A stretch of 64,000 nt of DNA from Alphaproteobacteria bacterium (GTDB lineage Bacteria; Pseudomonadota; Alphaproteobacteria; Ferrovibrionales; Ferrovibrionaceae), in NCBI GenBank assembly GCA_017307375.1, contig JAFKFH010000007.1:1-64000 (forward strand), written 5' to 3'. A program made the translations under genes and the position numbers. Positions 59,137 to 64,000 of this stretch are shown one piece after another; within the stretch, counting starts at the first letter, position 1, and the number at the start of each line of letters is the position of its first letter. The notes under the pieces were generated by a model. The model saw only the letters and a list, made by a program, of their open reading frames with translations, did no database searches and was not told the DNA's origin.

Positions 59137-60159
59137 TTGACCGCCAGATCGGTTCAGCGTCGCCGCCTCGGACGCAGCAACCTGATGCCCACGGCCACCG
59201 GGATGGGGGGCGCGCCACTCGGCAATCTCTACCAGGCCGTCGACGAGGAGGCGGCGACCGCGCTGGTCGATGCCGCCTTCGATCGCGGCATCCGGCATTT
59301 CGACACCGCGCCGTTATACGGCGCGGGGTTAAGCGAAATCCGCATGGGCCGGGCGCTTGCCCGCCGTCCGCGCGGCGAATTCGTCCTGTCCTCCAAGGTC
59401 GGCTGGCTGCTCGATGATGACCCGACCGTCGCCGATGACGGCCCCTATGTCGCGCTGCCGGGCCGGCGGAAGCGTTGCGACTACAGCCGCGATGGCGCGC
59501 TGCGCTCGATCGAGGCAAGCCTGAAGCGGCTCGGCACCGATCGGCTCGATATCGTCTACATCCACGACCTCGACACCGCCGCGCATGGCGACGATCTCGA
59601 CCGGCGGTTCGCCGAAGTGATGGACGGCGCCTATCCGGCGCTCGACCAGCTGCGCCGCGGCGGCGTGGTCGGGGCGATCGGCTTCGGCGTCAACGAGTGG
59701 CAGATCTGCACGACCGCGCTCGCCCACGCCGACCCCGACTGTTTCATGCTGGCCGGCCGCTATTCGCTGCTGGACCAGTCGGCGCTGATCGAACTGTTGC
59801 CGCTGTGCCTGGCCCGCGAGGTCGGTGTGGTCATCGGCGGCCCCTACAATTCCGGCATCCTGGCGACCGGCGCGGTGCCGGGCGCCCATTACGACTATCG
59901 CCCGGCCGGACCCGATATCCTCGACCGTACCCGCGCGCTGGAGACGGTCTGCCGCGACCATGGCGTGCCGCTGGCCGCGGCGGCGATCCAGTTCGCCGGC
60001 AGCCATCCGGCGGTCGTGTCGGTGGTACCGGGCATGCGTTCGATCGACGAGCTCGATACCAATCTCAGGCTGTTCGACCAGCCGATCCCGAAGGCCCTGT
60101 GGCAGGATATGCGCCGGGCCGGGCTGATCGATCCGGCGGCGCCGATACCGGGGGAATGA
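59137..60159 (+). CDS. Aldo/keto reductase
   Basis: The 340-residue enzyme starts at TTG 59137 with GGAGAG 6 bases upstream; family sequence begins at RRRLGRSNLMPTATGMG. The catalytic Tyr is in FDTAPLYGAGLSE, with Lys in LSSKVGW and His in DIVYIHDLD. It resembles D-threo-aldose dehydrogenase and pyridoxal dehydrogenase groups. It follows the terminator of the ABC operon, so it may have its own promoter or receive read-through. Confidence 0.88.
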   Translation: MTARSVQRRRLGRSNLMPTATGMGGAPLGNLYQAVDEEAATALVDAAFDRGIRHFDTAPLYGAGLSEIRMGRALARRPRGEFVLSSKVGWLLDDDPTVADDGPYVALPGRRKRCDYSRDGALRSIEASLKRLGTDRLDIVYIHDLDTAAHGDDLDRRFAEVMDGAYPALDQLRRGGVVGAIGFGVNEWQICTTALAHADPDCFMLAGRYSLLDQSALIELLPLCLAREVGVVIGGPYNSGILATGAVPGAHYDYRPAGPDILDRTRALETVCRDHGVPLAAAAIQFAGSHPAVVSVVPGMRSIDELDTNLRLFDQPIPKALWQDMRRAGLIDPAAPIPGE

Positions 60160-60161
60160 CG

Positions 60162-61055
60162 ATGACGGCAGGCCGTCTCGATCCGCAGATGGCCGGGATC
60201 CTGCGGCAGCGGCAGGCGGCCGGACTGCCGGCGCTCGAGACGCTCGACATTGCCGCGGCGAGGGCCATGGCCGATATCGGCTTTCAGCACTGGAACCAGG
60301 ATCCGCCCGTCGTCGCCGGTATCGACGATCTGACGATCGCCGCCGGGTTGCCGGTGCGGCTCTACACGCCGCGCGCCGATACCGATCCCGGCCGGCTGAT
60401 CCTGTTCCTGCATGGCGGCGGCTGGGTCGTCGGCTCGATCGCCAGCCATGACGGCCTATGCCGCCGGCTGGCGCTTGCCACCGGCCTGCGGGTGGCAAGC
60501 CTGGATTACCGCCTGGCGCCCGAGACGCGTTTCCCCGGCCCGGTCGTGGATGCGGTGGCGGGCTTCGACTGGGCACGCAGCCGGGCCGAGGCGGTCTTCA
60601 TCGCCGGTGATTCAGCCGGCGCCAATCTGGCCCTGGCCGCGGCCCTGTGGCTGCGCGACGCCGGCCGCCCGGGGCCACGGGGCCTGGTCCTCGGCTACGG
60701 CGCCTTCGGCGCACCCCATGACGGCCCTTCGCACCGCGCCTTCGGCGGTGGCGAGCACCTGCTGACCACGGCGACTATGGCCTGGTACTGGGCGCATTAT
60801 CTGGGCCATGAGGGGCCGCCGCGCGATCCGCTGGCCGCGCCCTTGCTGGCCGATCTGCGCGGCCTGCCGCCGATGTTCGTCGGTGCTGCCGAATTCGACC
60901 CGTTGCGCGACGATTCGCTGATGCTGGCCGACAAGGTGCCCGGGGCGACGCTGGTCCATTGGCACGGCGTCACCCACGGTTCCCTGCTGATGAGCCGGGC
61001 CCTGTCTGCCGCCGACCGGATGATCGGCGACATGGCGGGCTGGATCCTGCGCTAA
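60162..61055 (+). CDS. Alpha/beta hydrolase, HSL family esterase
   Basis: The 297-residue enzyme has the HSL oxyanion motif LFLHGGGWVVGS near residue 80, the nucleophile elbow FIAGDSAGANLALAA near 145, the Asp region AEFDPLRDDS and His in HGVTHGSLL. It probably hydrolyses short acyl or carbamoyl esters. It begins 2 bases after the reductase gene and ends in a 4-base convergent overlap with the aminotransferase. Confidence 0.9.
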   Translation: MTAGRLDPQMAGILRQRQAAGLPALETLDIAAARAMADIGFQHWNQDPPVVAGIDDLTIAAGLPVRLYTPRADTDPGRLILFLHGGGWVVGSIASHDGLCRRLALATGLRVASLDYRLAPETRFPGPVVDAVAGFDWARSRAEAVFIAGDSAGANLALAAALWLRDAGRPGPRGLVLGYGAFGAPHDGPSHRAFGGGEHLLTTATMAWYWAHYLGHEGPPRDPLAAPLLADLRGLPPMFVGAAEFDPLRDDSLMLADKVPGATLVHWHGVTHGSLLMSRALSAADRMIGDMAGWILR

Positions 61056-62173
61056 CCCCTGGCGATGGCGGCCGCCACGGCGCCGATACGATCGAGCGCC
61101 TCGGCCACCTTTCCGGGCTCGTAGCCCAGCGTGATGCGCAGATGCTGTTCGGCGCCCATCGACACGCCGGGCGCAACCAGCACCGATGCTTCCTGCCGGA
61201 TCCGCTCGGCCATCTCGTAGGATCCGATCGGCAGTTCGTAGCGGACGAAGGCGAGGCTCGTCGCCGGGGACGGCAGTACGCTGAAGCGATTGCCCTGCCG
61301 GGGCAGCCACTGGGCAAAGACGTCGCGGCCGGCGCGCGACAGCCCGCGCTGGCGTTCCAGCAGCATCTGGCGCTTGGTCGGCGCCAGCGCGATGGTGGCA
61401 AGCGTCATCGACGGGGCGGCAGCCGCGATCACGCCGTATTCATGGCGGCGCCACAACGCCTCGATCGTCGCGGGCGACGACACCGCCCAGCCGATCCGCA
61501 GGCCCGACAGGCCGTAGGCTTTCGACAGGCTGTTGGTGCAGATCAGCCGGTCGTAGCGGCCCCAGAAGGAGATCGGCGCCTCCGCGCCGATTTCGGTGCC
61601 GTGATAAACCTCGTCGGCATGCAGCCAGGCACCGACACGCGCGCAGGCGGCGACGATGCGGTCCATCTCGGTCTCGGTCAGGATCGAGCCGGTCGGATTG
61701 TTCGGATTGACCAGCGCGACCAGCTTGGTCTTCGGCCCGACGATCTCGTCGAGCCGGGCGAGATCGACGCGCCAGCCCGATTGCGGGTCGAGCGGCAGGT
61801 CGCGGACGACGCAGCCGGCGTTCAGGGCCAGCCCCCAGACCTGGCGGTAGCCCGGGGTCAGCACGACGACTTCGTCACTAGGTTCGAGCAGCGTGGCGCA
61901 GACCAGCGCATTGGCCTGCGAGGCCCCGACCGTGACCAGCACATTGTCGGGCCCGGCACCGGGGTAGAGATCGGCGATGCGCCGGCGCAGCGCCGTGGTG
62001 CCGTTGACCTGCGGATAGAACAGGCCGGTGGCCAGCAGTTCGGCGGTCTCGTCGGGTTCCAGCCAGTCGGTCGTTCCCAGGCACTTGACGCTGGAATCGG
62101 CGAGGTTCAGCTCGACATTGTGTTCATGCTGCGACTGGTAGTATTCGAGCTCGAAATCCTGGAACGGCGGCAT
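61052..62173 (-). CDS. PLP-dependent aminotransferase, class I/II
   Basis: The 373-residue enzyme has fold-type I features: GASQANALVCATLLEPSDEV, ALVNPNNPTGSIL, HADEVYHGTE, and the PLP-lysine in TNSLSKAYGLSGLRIGW. The N-terminus FELEYYQSQHEHNVELNLADS is short. Substrate unknown. It is divergent, by 38 bases, from the XRE-cupin gene which likely regulates it. Confidence 0.88.
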   Translation of the reverse strand: MPPFQDFELEYYQSQHEHNVELNLADSSVKCLGTTDWLEPDETAELLATGLFYPQVNGTTALRRRIADLYPGAGPDNVLVTVGASQANALVCATLLEPSDEVVVLTPGYRQVWGLALNAGCVVRDLPLDPQSGWRVDLARLDEIVGPKTKLVALVNPNNPTGSILTETEMDRIVAACARVGAWLHADEVYHGTEIGAEAPISFWGRYDRLICTNSLSKAYGLSGLRIGWAVSSPATIEALWRRHEYGVIAAAAPSMTLATIALAPTKRQMLLERQRGLSRAGRDVFAQWLPRQGNRFSVLPSPATSLAFVRYELPIGSYEMAERIRQEASVLVAPGVSMGAEQHLRITLGYEPGKVAEALDRIGAVAAAIARG

Positions 62174-62192
62174 TGTCGGCTATCCATGTTGC

Positions 62193-62204
62193 GCAATATA
62201 TTGC
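62193..62204. promoter_or_regulatory. 12-bp palindrome between divergent aminotransferase and XRE-cupin genes
   Basis: GCAATATATTGC is perfect and fills the centre of the 38-base gap between the two start codons. It is the likely operator of the XRE-cupin regulator. Confidence 0.65.
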
Positions 62205-62211
62205 TCATACC

Positions 62212-62727
62212 ATGACCGATCTTCTCCGCCATGTCTCGGCCAATCTGCGCGAGGCGCGCCAGGCGGCAGGTTTGAGCCAGGCGGCGCTGGCCGCCCGAGC
62301 CGGCGTCAGCCGCCGGATGATCACGATGATCGAGGCGGCCGAGGGCAATGTCTCGCTCGGCACGCTCGACCGGCTGGCGACGGCGCTGGGCCTGGCCTTC
62401 GCCGAACTGGTCCGGCCGGCCGGCACCGCCTGGCGCGGTCAGGCCCCGGCCAGCCAGGCGCGGCTGGTCGCCGCGTCGACGGCAGCCGGCATGGTCGAAT
62501 TGTGGGACTGGGCCCTGGCGCCGGGGGAGCGCTACGTGGCCGAGCCCGACCGCCCAGGCATGCGCGAGATGATCCTGGTCGTCGACGGCAGCCTGATCCT
62601 CGACCGGGCGGGCACGTGCGAGACGCTGGCGGCGGGCCAGTCGACCGTTTTTGCCTCCGACCAGCCCTATGCCTATGAAAATCCCGGCCCCGGCATCGTT
62701 CGGTTCGTCAAGAACGTCCTGGCCTAG
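62212..62727 (+). CDS. XRE-family regulator with C-terminal cupin domain
   Basis: The 171-residue regulator has an N-terminal HTH (ANLREARQAAGLSQAALAARAGVSRRMITMIEAAEGN, identified by its LSQAALA and VSRRMIT parts) and a cupin domain (WDWALAPGERYVAEPDRPG, then LAAGQSTVFASDQPYAYENPG). The cupin probably senses a small ligand, perhaps the aminotransferase substrate. ATG 62212 is chosen as an upstream extension to 62173 would run through the operator. Confidence 0.88.
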   Translation: MTDLLRHVSANLREARQAAGLSQAALAARAGVSRRMITMIEAAEGNVSLGTLDRLATALGLAFAELVRPAGTAWRGQAPASQARLVAASTAAGMVELWDWALAPGERYVAEPDRPGMREMILVVDGSLILDRAGTCETLAAGQSTVFASDQPYAYENPGPGIVRFVKNVLA

Positions 62728-62797
62728 TGCCATGGACGGCAGGGGCCGGCCATGCGATCTTGCCGGCTGTTTGCTGAGGCGCGCGGGGGAGTGGGGC

Positions 62798-64000
62798 ATG
62801 GCGGCGTGGCGCGTGGCGATCGGGGCACTGTTGGCGCTCGCGATCATGGCCGGTCAGGGCCGGGCGGCATCGATCTTCGACGAGATCGAGCCCGTCGTGA
62901 CGCCGGCACCGGCCGTGCCCCGCAAACTGCCCCTGCCGGCAGGCACGCGCGCCGTCGACATTGCCGTCTCGCCGCTGGGGCCGGAGGCGATCGTGCTGAG
63001 CGAGGACAGCGCGTCGGCCCAGCGACTGCTGCGCTGGAACTTCGCGTCCGACGCGGCACCGCAAATCATCGAGCTGAAGGGGCTGCCGCGGCTGAACAGT
63101 CTCGCCTGGCATCCCAAGGGCACGGCGGTCTTTGCGGCGGCCGGCGCCGACATCCTCGGCTTCGACCCGGCGCGGCTGACCGCGCCGCCGCGGCGCGTCT
63201 GGACCAACGGCCGGCCGGTAGCCCATCTGGTCGCCGCGCCGCGGCCGTTCGGTTATGGCGACAAGCCCGCTTATCGTCTGATGTTTGCGGAAACCCAGCC
63301 CGACGGCCATACCGCCGTGCGCAGCGTGCGCGAGGATGGCTCGGTCGCCTATCTGCTGACCGGCCTGGTGGCCGACCCGCCGCTGCAGGTCGATGCCAGC
63401 CTGAGTGAATCGGTCAATGTCGAGGAAGCCGCCGCCCCATGGGGCGTGGCCGACATGCGGCCTGTCGGCTTTCATCCGGCCGGCCATGTGCTGATCCTGG
63501 CCGATGGCCGGGGCTGCTTCGTCCGCTGGTTCTACAGCCTCGACAACTGGGGCAAGTCCGAACCGTTCGGCAGCGCTTGCGGCGGCTGGCTCGGCTATGC
63601 GCCGAACGGCGCCACGCTGCTGCGCTGGCAGCCCGGCCGCGCGGGCGTCACGCTGAGCGAAAGCCACGAGACCGGGCAGCGGATGGTGCTGCCGGATACT
63701 GCCCTGCCGCTGCCGCCCCGGATCACCGCGGACGGCCGGGGCCTTGTCGTCGCGACAGCGGGCGATATCCAGTACCAGCCCGTCGCGATCCCGCTGGCCG
63801 ACGTGGTCAATGCCTGGATGTTCATCGAAACCCCCGCCGATCGGCGGCTCCTGGCCACTCACGGCGGTGCCTTGCGCCACTTTGGCGAACAGCCCGACCA
63901 GCTCTATCAATTCTACGATACCGAATCCTACCTGTGCGGCGGCCCCGATTCGCGCGCGCCGACCCGGCCCTATCTCGTCACCACGGACATCTTCTGGGAA
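62798..64000 (+). CDS. Secreted protein, open at the window edge (DUF3160-like C-terminus)
   Basis: An uninterrupted frame of 401 codons runs from ATG 62798 to the last base. It has a signal sequence (VAIGALLALAIMAGQGRAA). A beta-propeller-like region follows: AVDIAVSPLGPEAIVLSEDS, LNSLAWHPKGTAVFAAAG, and MRPVGFHPAGHVLILADGRG. The last residues read RPYLVTTDIFWE, which recalls the start of DUF3160 proteins. The gene continues beyond the window; the start is set by GGGGGAGTGGGG upstream. No minus-strand gene is credible here. Confidence 0.7.
   Translation, partial: MAAWRVAIGALLALAIMAGQGRAASIFDEIEPVVTPAPAVPRKLPLPAGTRAVDIAVSPLGPEAIVLSEDSASAQRLLRWNFASDAAPQIIELKGLPRLNSLAWHPKGTAVFAAAGADILGFDPARLTAPPRRVWTNGRPVAHLVAAPRPFGYGDKPAYRLMFAETQPDGHTAVRSVREDGSVAYLLTGLVADPPLQVDASLSESVNVEEAAAPWGVADMRPVGFHPAGHVLILADGRGCFVRWFYSLDNWGKSEPFGSACGGWLGYAPNGATLLRWQPGRAGVTLSESHETGQRMVLPDTALPLPPRITADGRGLVVATAGDIQYQPVAIPLADVVNAWMFIETPADRRLLATHGGALRHFGEQPDQLYQFYDTESYLCGGPDSRAPTRPYLVTTDIFWE

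Noticed and set aside
62708-63910. 400-codon open frame on the minus strand
   Set aside because: It is antisense to the signal-peptide-bearing plus-strand frame 62798-64000, has shadow-like composition, and has no ribosome binding site or family features.

Overview
The window comes from a GC-rich alphaproteobacterium. Supporting signs are the Rhizobiales-type Tra/Trb conjugation cluster with an RPA-family replication initiator, a DUF1476 (F1-ATPase zeta inhibitor) gene, FixJ-type and LysR/TetR regulators, and overall codon use. I cannot name the genus. Two blocks meet near 36.8 kb. The left block (1 to about 36.8 kb) is a mobile element. The right block (36.8-64 kb) is ordinary, visibly GC-richer chromosome. 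The junction lies inside a radC gene, of which only the 3' end remains at 36810-36974.

Mobile-element backbone (1-20.3 kb). It begins with a DUF736 gene, then a regulatory set that looks like the excision circuit of tripartite/monopartite rhizobial ICEs: a QseC-like HTH protein, a QseM-like DUF2285 protein, and a split DUF6499/DUF2285 activator (FseA-like) whose two halves overlap in a +1 relationship. An RdfS/AlpA-like excisionase follows. Next is a tightly coupled replication, partition and processing operon: RPA initiator, ParA, a ribbon-helix-helix protein, DUF2840, TraF protease, lytic transglycosylase, relaxase. It is followed by traG, a CopG-like gene and trbBCDEJKLFGI. The relaxase, trbI and DUF2274 genes each carry a short internal deletion with a frameshift, so this copy may be unable to transfer, unless these are sequence errors. 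The 3' end of the initiator gene holds iteron-like repeats and DnaA-like boxes.

Cargo (20.3-36.7 kb). On the minus strand: LysR regulator, Na/Pi cotransporter, a double-barrel outer-membrane porin, small basic ORFs, and the Mn/Fe transporter mntH preceded by a structured leader containing a small ORF. On the plus strand: a CsoR/FrmR-family repressor with two operators, a histidine kinase and FixJ-type regulator, a small membrane protein, a fused double-domain ABC permease with its ATPase (no binding protein), a PilZ protein and an excisionase-like HTH gene beside the junction. A TATACC/GGTATA dyad recurs ahead of several cargo genes and suggests one regulon.

Chromosome (36.8-64 kb). Gene order: SDR, MFS transporter, TPR protein, LysR, DUF2867, DUF1772/TetR divergent pair, purB, a secreted STY0301-like protein, universal stress protein, DUF1476, serine hydrolase, tRNA-Leu(UAA), small hypotheticals, HxlR/SRPBCC divergent pair, TfoX-like protein, truncated haemoglobin, SDR and amidase. 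Then comes a complete dipeptide-type ABC operon (permeases, two ATPases, binding protein), followed by aldo/keto reductase, HSL-type esterase, a PLP aminotransferase divergent from an XRE-cupin regulator, and an open-ended secreted protein. The amidase/ABC intergenic region carries two LacI-type operators, pointing to a regulated amide or peptide catabolic unit.
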